A stretch of DNA of 64,000 nucleotides from assembly GCA_017643645.1 (NCBI GenBank), contig JAEPNB010000004.1:1-64000 (forward strand), written 5' to 3'. Of this stretch, positions 25,411-33,245 are shown in pieces. Source of the DNA: Balneola sp. (GTDB taxonomy: Bacteria > Bacteroidota > Rhodothermia > Balneolales > Balneolaceae). The notes below the pieces were generated by a model. It saw only the letters and a program-made list of their open reading frames with translations, had not been told where the DNA came from and did not search any database. The position numbers and the translations under genes were made by a program. Positions within the stretch are counted from its first letter, which is position 1. Every line of letters starts with the position of its first letter.

Positions 25411-27185
25411 TTTCTGCTTCTTTTTCTAGCACCGCTTTTGCGCTTTCCTTTTGGAAAACCGCCATCGTTACTTTTTCTTCTTCCGCCGCCGCTTCTTCCA
25501 CCACCACCGGAATTGCTCTTTTTATCATCCTGAGCACGCTCAACGGCAACATCTCTGCCTTCAAACTTAGCTCCGGTTACACTGTTTGTCAATGCACTTT
25601 CATATCCGGTTTCAACTTCAAAGAATGAGAAATTATTCTGAAGATCAATCTTACCAAAATCAGGCTTAGAACCATTTAATTGCTCATTTACCAGTCCCAT
25701 CAAACGAACAGGATTAAGTCCGTCTCGTCTTCCAACATTGATAAAGAAACGCTCATAACCTGCTTCGGTAATTCCACGATCTCTACCGCCACTTCTTCCA
25801 CCACGATCATTTCTTCCTCCGCGGTCGTCATTTCTGCTTCCTTTTCTATCATTACCGCCCTGAGCGTTAAGATCATTGGAATTAGAATAGTAATCCAGGA
25901 ATTGATTGAACTCTACAGACAGAAATTGTTTGATCAACGCTTCACGATCCAGATCAGCGAGTTTTTCCATCGCCTGTGGCAAAAACTTTTGCAATTGATT
26001 TTCATTAACTTTTGTGTCCTTGATGGTATCGATAAGATCCAGCATTCGAATTCCGCAGATCTCTTCACCACTTGGTACTTCTTTTTTGATGAAATCTTTA
26101 CCGGACATCTTTTCCAGATCGCGAATTCTGCGAGTTTCTCTGGTGTGGATAATTGAAATCGAAATACCAGAATTACCGGCACGACCTGTTCTACCACTTC
26201 TGTGAATGTATACTTCCAGATCGTCAGGTAGATTGTAGTTAATTACGTGAGTTAATTCGTTAACATCCAATCCACGAGCAGCTACATCCGTTGCTACCAA
26301 TAATTGCAGATCTTTAGTTCTGAAACGATTCATTACATCATCACGCTGAGCCTGTGAAAGGTCACCGTTCAGCAGATCAACATCATAACCATCTTTGTTC
26401 AGTTTAGTAGCGATTTCGGAAGTCTCACGACGTGTTCTGCAGAAAATGATCCCATACACATCAGGATTCATGTCTACAATTCTCTTAAGCGCTTCGAATC
26501 TGTTTTTTGCATGAACCATGTAATAATGATGCTCAACATTCTTTGCACCGGCATTACGCTCACCAACTTCGATCTCTTCAGGATTGTTCATGTACTTCGC
26601 TGACATCTTAGCAATTGCTTTCGGCATGGTTGCTGAGAATAAAAGTGTTTGTTTCTCTCTTGGAGTATCAGCCAGAATTGCGTCCAGATCATCCTGAAAA
26701 CCCATATTCAGCATTTCATCAGCTTCATCCAACACAAGCGTTTTTACATTGCGAACATCTAATTTTTTTCTGTTGATGAGATCCAGCATACGACCGGGAG
26801 TTCCGATCACTACCTGACAACCGTTATTAAGAGCTTTGATCTGAGTAGAGATATTAGCTCCTCCGTAAACTGCTACTGTTTTAACTCCTTTCTGATACTT
26901 TGCGAAATCCTTAAGATCACGAGCGATCTGAATAGCTAATTCACGAGTTGGTGAAAGCACCAAAACCTGAACATTATCAGAATTTGTATCAATTTGATTT
27001 AAAGCAGGAAGTCCAAATGCACCGGTTTTACCGGTTCCTGTTTGCGCTAATGCTATCAGATCACGTTGAGAAGCGAGAATAGTAGGTATTGCTAATTCCT
27101 GTACTTCAGTGGGTTCAGTAAACCCTAATTTTTCAACTGCGTCGAGCAGTTCTTGTTTTAAACCTAGTTCTTTGAACGTTGGCAT
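25407..27185 (-). CDS. DEAD-box RNA helicase with DbpA-type RNA-binding domain
   Basis: The 592-residue helicase has all classical motifs: Q motif near 4-28, AQTGTGKT (I), PTRELAIQI (Ia), TPGRMLDL (Ib), DEAD (II), SAT (III), then FCRTRRE, TDVAARGLDV (V) and HRSGRTGRAG (VI). A glycine/arginine-rich linker (RGGRNDRGGRSGGRDRG) precedes a DbpA/CsdA-type RNA-binding domain (RFFINVGRRDGLNPVRLMGL, near 478-550). A basic, serine-glycine tail ends in GARKRSRK. This is the DeaD/CsdA-like class involved in ribosome assembly and RNA remodelling in the cold. A 346-bp upstream gap leaves room for a long leader. The ATP-grasp gene is coupled downstream. Confidence 0.94.
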   Translation of the reverse strand: MPTFKELGLKQELLDAVEKLGFTEPTEVQELAIPTILASQRDLIALAQTGTGKTGAFGLPALNQIDTNSDNVQVLVLSPTRELAIQIARDLKDFAKYQKGVKTVAVYGGANISTQIKALNNGCQVVIGTPGRMLDLINRKKLDVRNVKTLVLDEADEMLNMGFQDDLDAILADTPREKQTLLFSATMPKAIAKMSAKYMNNPEEIEVGERNAGAKNVEHHYYMVHAKNRFEALKRIVDMNPDVYGIIFCRTRRETSEIATKLNKDGYDVDLLNGDLSQAQRDDVMNRFRTKDLQLLVATDVAARGLDVNELTHVINYNLPDDLEVYIHRSGRTGRAGNSGISISIIHTRETRRIRDLEKMSGKDFIKKEVPSGEEICGIRMLDLIDTIKDTKVNENQLQKFLPQAMEKLADLDREALIKQFLSVEFNQFLDYYSNSNDLNAQGGNDRKGSRNDDRGGRNDRGGRSGGRDRGITEAGYERFFINVGRRDGLNPVRLMGLVNEQLNGSKPDFGKIDLQNNFSFFEVETGYESALTNSVTGAKFEGRDVAVERAQDDKKSNSGGGGRSGGGRRKSNDGGFPKGKRKSGARKRSRK

Positions 27186-27531
27186 ATAATTTTAACCGTT
27201 TTTATCCCGTTCAAAAACTGTGCTGTGAGTATTCCTGCCCGGGTCATTTTATTATTAGAGGTGAGCTAATGACAAGAGGCAAGCGAGACTGCTTGATTCA
27301 TAAAAGCCAGCAATGATCTATAAACCTGAAGGTTGTTACAGAAGTAAAATTTCCAGTCTTATCGCGAACTCACAATTCAGTAAGCGTTAAATATACGGAT
27401 TAATTCTACCAATAATGAGATCCTTCCTATAATTCTTTTTAATAAAAGATTTCCTGATTTATGCTCGAATATTCCTTCATATTTTTTTTATTTTGGCTCC
27501 ATAAATTTAAACCGGATACTTAAAAATTTAC
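27186..27531. other. Divergent intergenic region with possible long helicase leader
   Basis: 346 bp between the DEAD-box helicase (minus) and the carbonic anhydrase (plus). No ORF with supporting features is seen. The half next to the helicase contains a small hairpin (CAAGC / GCTTG around 27280-27296) and mixed-sequence DNA less AT-rich than usual for this genome, consistent with a transcribed 5' leader. DeaD-type genes commonly have long leaders. I could not identify promoters. Confidence 0.35.
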
Positions 27532-28221
27532 ATGCCTGTTAAAGCACACTATCCAAAAGCACTTGAAATCAGAGAACTGGAACAGAAGATCACAAGTGAG
27601 TTAAATCTTCACGGATTTATCTTATCCAGAACTATTTGGGGAACTTCTATTTGCTCTGATGAAGTAAATAATTCATTCAATATTTTCAGCAGATTATTTG
27701 TGGGACCGGGTCCTTTCAGATTTGGCGGAATTTCGGGACTACCGTTTACAGGAAAAACGGGTGTAATGGCTTTTGCCAGTCATATTCCGGATAAAGGAGG
27801 AGCTTTTATTTTATACGGTCCGCATATCGGAGTATCAAAAGAAGGTACAGCCGGAGAAATATTGCGTCAAAGACAGGATTCTAACTCCACTTGTTGTGGT
27901 TCTCTCATTGCCGGACTATCTGCAATTCAAAATCCTTCAACAATCGGTAAGGAAAATGCATCTGATTACCAACAAGCACAAGTTGTTAAGATGCTGAATG
28001 CAGAAAGAGATCAAATTCTAAGCGCAGACGATCAGATCAAAGAAGTGACAGAAAAAGCTTATGAGAAAATTCATACCCAAGTTAAAGAGCTTATTCATGA
28101 TTGCAAAGATGCACTTGTGGGTAAAAAAATATATTTGATGGGCGGAATTGTGATCAACACCAATTGGGACGAGGAAGATTATTTTGATATCAGAAATTCA
28201 GAAGTGATCGAACTTACCTGA
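27532..28221 (+). CDS. LCIB-type (limiting-CO2-inducible B/C) carbonic anhydrase
   Basis: This 229-residue protein matches the LCIB/C carbonic-anhydrase fold known from algae: LNLHGFILSRTIWGTSICSD near residue 25-43, the core RFGGISGLPFTGKTGVMAFA followed by SHIPDKGG (63-90), LYGPHIGVSKEGTAGE (94-109) and TCCGSLIAGLSAI. Candidate zinc ligands are Cys41, His98 (or His84) and Cys121 or Cys122, with Asp43 placed like the beta-CA CxD pair. The family hydrates CO2 reversibly; some members appear inactive. The protein is cytoplasmic, with no signal peptide. It is divergent from the helicase and its 3' end overlaps the next gene by 8 bp. Assignment is by recalled family motifs; activity is not proven. 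Confidence 0.8.
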   Translation: MPVKAHYPKALEIRELEQKITSELNLHGFILSRTIWGTSICSDEVNNSFNIFSRLFVGPGPFRFGGISGLPFTGKTGVMAFASHIPDKGGAFILYGPHIGVSKEGTAGEILRQRQDSNSTCCGSLIAGLSAIQNPSTIGKENASDYQQAQVVKMLNAERDQILSADDQIKEVTEKAYEKIHTQVKELIHDCKDALVGKKIYLMGGIVINTNWDEEDYFDIRNSEVIELT

Positions 28222-28546
28222 TAAATCTTTCCCACGGCGATTTTTTTGTGATTGCTCCAATAAGAGCTACACCAACTATTATTACATGTATAATAGTTTT
28301 CATTCCGTTTGCAACTTCAGGAGAGATCATATAAATGTACCGCCCTCCCAGCCAATTGAAGATCATATAGAAGACAAAACCAATCGTCAAATTACCAAAG
28401 AACCGGATAGCGAATAAAGCTCCCGGATGATAATCACTGTCTATTTTTTCCTCGAATTCCTTATCAAATTCCTGCTTGCGGAGAACTCTTTCTATCTCAC
28501 TTTCAAATTCCTTTTGCTCTAATTCTCTTTCTATCTTGCTTTTCAT
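28214..28546 (-). CDS. Small two-helix membrane protein with charged N-terminal coiled coil
   Basis: I start this 110-residue protein at ATG 28544-28546. Residues 1-35 are strongly charged and probably helical (ERELEQKEFESEIERVLRKQ), followed by hydrophobic segments at about 48-66 and 84-102. It ends in KSPWERFIR. I recognise no named family, though the layout resembles small 2TM-like proteins. The 3' end overlaps the convergent carbonic anhydrase gene by 8 bp. The 53-bp repeat R1 lies directly upstream of the start codon, so its promoter must be in or beyond the repeat region. Confidence 0.6.
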   Translation of the reverse strand: MKSKIERELEQKEFESEIERVLRKQEFDKEFEEKIDSDYHPGALFAIRFFGNLTIGFVFYMIFNWLGGRYIYMISPEVANGMKTIIHVIIVGVALIGAITKKSPWERFIR

Positions 28547-28553
28547 AATCAGT

Positions 28554-28606
28554 GCAGCCACAAAAATCACTGAAGTACAAAAAATTTAGTGGTTTCGTGT
28601 TTTAGT
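28554..28606. repeat. Direct repeat R1 flanking the 1-kb repeat region
   Basis: This 53-bp sequence, beginning GCAGCCACAAAA and ending GTGTTTTAGT, is repeated at 29532-29583 with about 90 percent identity (five substitutions and one indel). The sequence is itself roughly palindromic (GTGGC...CACTAAA type). The two copies bracket the gene-free patchwork. Confidence 0.85.
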
Positions 28607-28675
28607 TATCGATTTATCTTGTTTTTATTGCTCATATCCCAAAATAGCAAAGCGGACTAATAATAAAAATTCAGG

Positions 28676-28760
28676 TCATACCTATAGATGATAGATAATT
28701 CGATAACAGTTTTTGAACAGTAAAATATATAGGCTCATCCCTGTAGATGGTAGATAATTC
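28676..28760. repeat. Two 26-bp direct repeats 59 bp apart
   Basis: TCATACCTATAGATGATAGA with its next six bases ATAATTC-like (28676-28701) recurs at 28735-28760 with 23 of 26 identities. Both end in TAGATAATTC. Their function is unknown; they are neither coding nor palindromic. Confidence 0.75.
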
Positions 28761-28802
28761 ACTTACAAAAATTGACTTGTCTATAATTCTGACGATTTCA
28801 GA

Positions 28803-28990
28803 AAAAGCTTCCAACCACCCCGACCTTTAGAATTATTGGCGAGCCAAGAACGTAATGAAATCGACGGCTCCGAAGGAGCAATCATTACACTCAGGCTGAC
28901 TTGGGAATATGCATCATACGAACGAAGACCTTTTGTAATGATTAGTCGATGTAATGGAGTTCTCGCCAATAATTCTTGTCGGGAGCTTTT
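28803..28990. repeat. MITE-like palindromic element A
   Basis: A roughly 190-bp imperfect palindrome. The ends are AAAAGCT/AGCTTTT; next come CCCGAC/GTCGGG and a perfect 15-bp arm AGAATTATTGGCGAG (28829-28843) paired with 28962-28976. Further in, ATCGAC and ATCATTACA also recur inverted. No gene is convincing inside. It resembles a miniature inverted-repeat element or a folded RNA. Another copy of its end lies at 29321-29349. Confidence 0.7.
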
Positions 28991-28991
28991 G

Positions 28992-29015
28992 GTACTTTTG
29001 TCGGTACAAAAGTAC
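28992..29015. repeat. ACTTTTGT palindrome, copy 1
   Basis: Perfect 10-bp inverted repeat GTACTTTTGT/ACAAAAGTAC with CGGT loop, adjoining element A. On the minus strand it continues as CAAAAGCTCCCGAC. Copy 2 lies at 29068-29093 in the opposite orientation. Confidence 0.85.
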
Positions 29016-29067
29016 ATAGAACAAAGTAACTGAGCCTTATAGACACACTTAGCTTATAATAGGGTAC

Positions 29068-29093
29068 CTACTTTTGTCTTGATACAAAAGTAG
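29068..29093. repeat. ACTTTTGT palindrome, copy 2
   Basis: Perfect 10-bp inverted repeat CTACTTTTGT/ACAAAAGTAG with CTTGAT loop, followed by CAAAAGATCAAG. I recall very similar intergenic sequences in other Bacteroidota genomes, so this is probably a phylum-wide dispersed repeat. Confidence 0.8.
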
Positions 29094-29109
29094 CAAAAGA
29101 TCAAGCCGA

Positions 29110-29258
29110 AGTATTTAAGACGGGCTCACTGATCCTGCGCTGAATAATCCTAAAGGTCTTCGTTCATTCTGAGGTAATTAATACACTCTTCACCTGAAAG
29201 GATTATTCCTGCTTTGCAGACGCATCCGGATCAGGTTCACTTGTCCGTCTTAAATACT
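29110..29258. repeat. Palindromic element B
   Basis: A 149-bp element with perfect 14-bp terminal arms (AGTATTTAAGACGG 29110-29123; complement 29245-29258) and a perfect inner 10-bp arm (GAATAATCCT 29142-29151; 29199-29208). Between them GATCC/GGATC segments also pair with bulges. It is adjacent to palindrome copy 2 just as element A adjoins copy 1. Confidence 0.75.
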
Positions 29259-29320
29259 AAGGGCGAATTTTTATAGAACTATCACTATTAATCTGTCAAC
29301 GAATTATCTGACATTTACAA

Positions 29321-29349
29321 TCCCGAACTTTAGAATTATTATTGGCGAG
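29321..29349. repeat. Solo end of element A
   Basis: TCCCGAACTTTAGAATTATT plus ATTGGCGAG repeats the left end of element A (28817-28843) with a 3-bp ATT insertion. No partner arm lies nearby, so it looks like the remnant of a second copy. Confidence 0.7.
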
Positions 29350-29376
29350 AAAGAACTCGATGGTTATTAGAAACCC

Positions 29377-29447
29377 GGGGATAAATCCCCTTCTAGCTTA
29401 TGTTCTTGTCTTAAACTCGTACATAAACAAGCAAGGACTTTAGTCCT
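29377..29447. repeat. Paired short REP-like hairpins
   Basis: GGGGATAAATCCCC (29377-29390) and AGGACTTTAGTCCT (29434-29447) are two perfect short palindromes about 45 bp apart. This pairing of GGGG...CCCC and GGACT...AGTCC words is a common dispersed intergenic motif type in several bacterial phyla. Confidence 0.65.
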
Positions 29448-29531
29448 GCGACTAATATTGCAACAGGTAAAGGACTCGAGTTTAGTTTTTTGCTAGTTCC
29501 GCAGCTGGGCTATGGAACTAGAGCAATCAGG

Positions 29532-29583
29532 GCAGCCACAAAATCACTGAATCACAAAAAATTTAGTGACTTTGTGTTTTAGT
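29532..29583. repeat. Direct repeat R2 flanking the 1-kb repeat region
   Basis: Second copy of the sequence at 28554-28606, ending 6 bp beyond the stop codon of the VOC gene (minus). The copies have the same orientation. Confidence 0.85.
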
Positions 29584-29589
29584 GGCCTT

Positions 29590-29973
29590 TTATTTTTCCT
29601 CATACATAAACTCGATCATATTTCCATCGGGATCAGCTATAAATAAGAATCTTCCCTTTTTTCTGTTTGCCGGACCGCTCATGATCGTTACTTCTTTTTC
29701 TCTGAAGTATTTTGCCAGCTCATCTATTTTCTCCGGTGTTTCCACATAAAACCCAAAATGGTCAACACGAAAATCTCTGGAAGTCGGGTCATAACTGGTT
29801 TCTGCTTCTACGATCACCATGGTATCTCCTCCACCGATGTCATACACAGCCATGCTCTGTCCCATAGTTCTTATAACTTCAAAGCCAAGAATGTCTCCGT
29901 AAAATTCTTTGGATGCATCGATCCTGTTTACCCGAATAGTAATGTGATTTAAACCTGAAGGCGTAAAATTCAT
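29590..29973 (-). CDS. VOC (glyoxalase/dioxygenase superfamily) protein
   Basis: A 127-residue protein starting at ATG 29971-29973, three codons inside a longer TTG frame. It has the two beta-alpha-beta-beta-beta modules of the vicinal oxygen chelate superfamily: GLNHITIRVNRIDASKEFYG with the first metal His, GFEVIRTMG, VDHFGFYVETPEKID with the second His, and FIADPDGNMIEFMYE with the last Glu. This metal set fits glyoxalase-like, fosfomycin-resistance-like or dioxygenase members; sequence alone does not choose. It is divergent from rsmI with about 100 bp between. Confidence 0.87.
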   Translation of the reverse strand: MNFTPSGLNHITIRVNRIDASKEFYGDILGFEVIRTMGQSMAVYDIGGGDTMVIVEAETSYDPTSRDFRVDHFGFYVETPEKIDELAKYFREKEVTIMSGPANRKKGRFLFIADPDGNMIEFMYEEK

Positions 29974-30074
29974 GTCGTTCAATTAAAAATTAAGTATTGT
30001 TCAATAATCAATATCTTAAGTTAATTCTAAATTGTATAATTTCATTCCGAAATTCTTTCAAATCCTTTTTATTC

Positions 30075-30758
30075 GTGTCAACATTTTACATTGTAGCTAC
30101 TCCGATTGGTAATCTTGGTGATCTTTCGCCCAGAGCGGTAGAGGTTTTAAAATCTGTAGATCATATTGCTTGTGAAGACACCCGTACTTCCGGCAAACTA
30201 TTGACCGCCTTTGGAATAAACACTCCGAAATTTTCGTTTCATCTCCATAATGAGCATCATAAAGTTGAACACGTATTGAATATTTTGAGGGGTGGTCAAT
30301 CGGTTGCATTGATCTCTGATGCAGGAATGCCAGGGATTTCTGATCCGGGATTTTTGGCCGTTCGGGCTATTAAACAAGAAGGAATTACGGTTACCGTTAT
30401 CCCCGGACCTGATGCTGTTACTACAGCTTTAGTGGCAAGCGGACTTCCCTGCGATAAATATTGCTTCGAAGGATTTCTTCCGCCAAAAAAGGGACGACAA
30501 AAACGACTGAAAGAACTATCTGAAGAAGAACGGACGATCGTGTTCTATGAAAGTCCGCATCGCATTGTAAAATTACTCAAAGAATTGGAAGAACATTTTG
30601 AACCGGAACGATTGGCAGCGGTTGCCCGTGAACTCACCAAAAAATTTGAAGAAGTGGTACGAGCTCCTATTTCAGAATTAAAAGAAGACTTTGAAAACAG
30701 AGCTTCCATCAAAGGTGAAATTGCTGTTGTTGTTGCAGGAAAAGGGTATTCGGAATGA
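30075..30758 (+). CDS. rsmI: 16S rRNA (cytidine-1402-2'-O)-methyltransferase
   Basis: RsmI methylates the ribose of C1402 in the 16S rRNA decoding centre. I place the start at GTG 30075 (VSTFYIVATPIGNLGD), giving 227 residues, because the family begins right before the YIVxTPIGNLxD motif; the open frame extends upstream to TTG 29997 with an atypical hydrophobic lead. Other landmarks are ACEDTRTSGKLL, LISDAGMPGISDPG, VTVIPGPDAVTTALVASG, FEGFLPPKKGRQKR and FYESPHRI. The family is a tetrapyrrole-methylase-like fold using SAM. The C-terminal extension of longer RsmI proteins is not present. Confidence 0.93.
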   Translation: MSTFYIVATPIGNLGDLSPRAVEVLKSVDHIACEDTRTSGKLLTAFGINTPKFSFHLHNEHHKVEHVLNILRGGQSVALISDAGMPGISDPGFLAVRAIKQEGITVTVIPGPDAVTTALVASGLPCDKYCFEGFLPPKKGRQKRLKELSEEERTIVFYESPHRIVKLLKELEEHFEPERLAAVARELTKKFEEVVRAPISELKEDFENRASIKGEIAVVVAGKGYSE

Positions 30759-30797
30759 TAAGTGGATTTTTAAATTTGAGTTTATCTAAAATTAAAG

Positions 30798-30824
30798 AGT
30801 CCTTCAGAGCGATAGCGAAGGATT
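30798..30824. repeat. Short hairpin after rsmI
   Basis: AGTCCTTC and GAAGGATT pair around an 11-nt loop that contains GCGATAGC. There is no T-run, so termination is doubtful. It could be a dispersed intergenic hairpin. Confidence 0.4.
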
Positions 30825-30868
30825 ACTTATATTGTACTAATTCCCAAAAATCGAATAAGAAATAATTG

Positions 30869-32419
30869 ATGAACAAATTTCTCGAAAACAAATGGGCATT
30901 ATCTATCACAGCCGGAGTTCTTCTCGGATTAAGCTTCCCTCCTGTTGATCTGTCATTTCTGAGCTTTCCCGCTTTTATATTTTTATTTTTGTTGGCTGAT
31001 AAATGTGGTTCCAATAAACAACTGGCTTATTACAGTTATGCGGGATTTGTAGTCTGGAATTTGATCACAACCTACTGGTTAATGATGGCAAGTCTGGTCG
31101 CTGGAATTGCAGCCGTACTGGCAAACGCAGCTATCATGACCATTCCCCTTGTTCTTTTTCGGGTTTGTTCAAAAAGATTTGATAAAGCATGGGTGATCGC
31201 TCTTTTGCATGCTTCTATTTGGGTGAGTTATGAGTTTCTGCACCATAATTGGGATCTTTCCTGGCCTTGGTTAACACTTGGAAATGCATGGGCAAATCAG
31301 GTTTCTTTGATCCAGTACATCTCTGCTACGGGACATCTTGGGATTTCTTTTTGGGTGATCTTTACCAGCTCTTTAGCTTTTCTGGCATTTAAAAATAAAA
31401 AGCAATCTATTGCTCTGGCTGCTACTTTTGCCCTGCTATTACCATCTGGAATTTCACTCATGATGTTTTTAGGCTCTACTGAAGAACCGGCGATCAAAAC
31501 AACCAGCGTAGCTGTCATTCAACCCAATCATGATTCTTATGAAAGTCATGGTGGATTAGGCAGCCATTCTGTGTTGATGGACAGTCTTTTCAGCATCACG
31601 AACAAAGTGATAACCGACGATACGGAATTGATCGTTTGGCCTGAAAATGCGGTTGACGCAGGAATCTACATGAATTCCAGAACTGCTTACAGCATCTCAG
31701 ATTCAGCCCAAGCTTGGAATGCTTCGTTGATTACCGGAACCGGTTTATTTGAACTGTATGAAGAGCCTCCAACTTTGTACAGAGATATGGTTAATGGACG
31801 AGCAAGAAACTACTTTAACGCCGCTCTTTATGTTAATGCAGATGGCGAACGCACTCGTTACGACAAACATAACTTGGTACCCGTTGTAGAACGGTTCCCA
31901 TTCGTGGAGTTCTTCAATAATATAGATGTTTTCGGTTGGCTGGATTGGGGTAACATCATGCAATTCGGAAAAGGATCAGAAGCTACTTCCCTAAAAACAA
32001 ACAGTTTTACCACTCAGGGATTGATCTGTTATGATTCTGTGTATCCATCATGGATCAGAGAGTTTGTAAAAGACGAAGCTGACTTTATAACCATTATCAC
32101 TAACGACGGATGGTGGGGAAATACCAGTGGACATTATCAGCATTTTGCTTACGCACGATTACGAGCCATCGAATTTGATCGCTGGATCGTGAGAAGTGCA
32201 AACAACGGATTTTCCGGCATCATAGATCCTGAAGGCAATGTACTCCAGAAAACCAACTACTGGGAACGAACCGGATTCACTTTTGATGTCCCTTCAAAAT
32301 CCACCAAAACCATTTATACCAAATTCGGAGACTGGCTTGGGTATTTATGTCTGTTTTTAAGTGTTGGTGGGTTGGGGTTTGTGTGGTTTGGAAAGCTTCG
32401 TTTTAGAAGAGAAAATTAG
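30869..32419 (+). CDS. lnt: Apolipoprotein N-acyltransferase
   Basis: The 516-residue inner-membrane enzyme adds the third acyl chain to lipoproteins. Six to seven membrane segments fill residues about 10-210. The nitrilase-like domain follows from about 215 (SVAVIQPNHDSYE). The catalytic triad is visible as Glu in LIVWPENAVDAG, Lys in YDKHNLVPVVERFPF and Cys in GLICYDSVYPSW, then FITIITNDGWWGNTSGHYQH and RSANNGFSGIIDPEG. A final membrane segment (YLCLFLSVGGLGFVWFG) closes the protein. Start ATG 30869 is chosen over a TTG one codon upstream. It fits the presence of several predicted lipoproteins in the window. Confidence 0.94.
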   Translation: MNKFLENKWALSITAGVLLGLSFPPVDLSFLSFPAFIFLFLLADKCGSNKQLAYYSYAGFVVWNLITTYWLMMASLVAGIAAVLANAAIMTIPLVLFRVCSKRFDKAWVIALLHASIWVSYEFLHHNWDLSWPWLTLGNAWANQVSLIQYISATGHLGISFWVIFTSSLAFLAFKNKKQSIALAATFALLLPSGISLMMFLGSTEEPAIKTTSVAVIQPNHDSYESHGGLGSHSVLMDSLFSITNKVITDDTELIVWPENAVDAGIYMNSRTAYSISDSAQAWNASLITGTGLFELYEEPPTLYRDMVNGRARNYFNAALYVNADGERTRYDKHNLVPVVERFPFVEFFNNIDVFGWLDWGNIMQFGKGSEATSLKTNSFTTQGLICYDSVYPSWIREFVKDEADFITIITNDGWWGNTSGHYQHFAYARLRAIEFDRWIVRSANNGFSGIIDPEGNVLQKTNYWERTGFTFDVPSKSTKTIYTKFGDWLGYLCLFLSVGGLGFVWFGKLRFRREN

Positions 32420-32473
32420 TTATTTAAACTTCCCAGTTTAACATAATCTGTTTAATACTAAAATCTGAACGCC

Positions 32474-33115
32474 ATGAATTTATCTTCGGAAACTCAGAAC
32501 ATTTATTCACAGATAGACACTGAATCACCCAAGTTTGGTGATCTAAAGAAAATTGCGAAAGATATCAAAACAGATCATTCTATGGCAATGGAGCTCTGGA
32601 ATACCGGTGAGTATTTCCCCAGACTTTTAGCCGTTCTGATCATGGATAAAAAACTACTCACTCAAGAGTTGATCAATACATTGGATAAAGAAATGCAGAA
32701 GCATTCATCCGAGGAAAAGAATCGATTAATGGAATGGTTGATGGCAAATCAGCTTATGAAAGCTAAAAGTACCATCGCTTTAATGAATTCATGGGAAAAT
32801 AGTCCTACGGTTCTTCAGAGACGCACTTATTGGTATTATCAGGCAAGATTGAGATGGACCGGACAAACTCCACCGGAAAATACGCCGGAGCTTCTTTCAA
32901 AAATTGAAACCAGTATTGCAGAAGAAGACCCTGACGTTCAATGGGCTATGAATTATACAGCAGCGTGGATTGGAGTCTATGATGAAAAATATCGTGATCG
33001 CTGTAAATCTATTGGCGAGAAAACAGGATTATATAAGGATGAAATTGTACCAAGAAACTGTACTCCCAGCTATTTACCATTATTTATAGAAATTGAAGTC
33101 GATAAAAGAAAATGA
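32474..33115 (+). CDS. AlkD-like DNA alkylation repair protein
   Basis: A 213-residue, all-helical protein resembling the AlkD family of HEAT-like DNA glycosylases: FGDLKKIAKDIKTDHSMAME near residue 22, LWNTGEYFPRLLAVLIMDKK and the C-terminal region PDVQWAMNYTAAWIG with QRRTYWYYQARLRWTG before it. AlkD enzymes remove alkylated purines without base flipping. Catalytic residues could not be verified by eye, and the family also includes non-enzymatic relatives. It is 54 bp downstream of lnt and may be co-transcribed. Confidence 0.65.
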   Translation: MNLSSETQNIYSQIDTESPKFGDLKKIAKDIKTDHSMAMELWNTGEYFPRLLAVLIMDKKLLTQELINTLDKEMQKHSSEEKNRLMEWLMANQLMKAKSTIALMNSWENSPTVLQRRTYWYYQARLRWTGQTPPENTPELLSKIETSIAEEDPDVQWAMNYTAAWIGVYDEKYRDRCKSIGEKTGLYKDEIVPRNCTPSYLPLFIEIEVDKRK

Positions 33116-33245
33116 CTAAGTAATTCATATTCAGCATCAGGGTTTTGGGATTTTTAATTGATCTGGCCCAAAGCTATCGCTTTACTGAAATTAATTAGGT
33201 ATATATAAACGAAAGATGGATGTACAACTGTAAATACCTAAAGTG

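Noticed and set aside
25680-26156. Plus-strand ORF of 158 codons opposite the DEAD-box helicase
   Set aside because: Low-complexity Ser/Ile-rich translation, no domain, and fully antisense to well-conserved helicase motifs.
28781-29033. Short ORFs of 65 and 78 codons on opposite strands within element A
   Set aside because: They lie inside an imperfect palindrome and mirror each other; they lack start signals, domains and plausible composition. They are by-products of the repeat.
28554-29583. Insertion sequence with direct target duplications
   Set aside because: The flanking repeats are 52-53 bp and diverged, too long for usual target duplications, and there is no transposase ORF between them.
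29997-30074. N-terminal extension of RsmI from TTG 29997
   Set aside because: Homologues begin just before the YIVxTPIGNL motif, and the extra 26 residues are atypical, so GTG 30075 is preferred.
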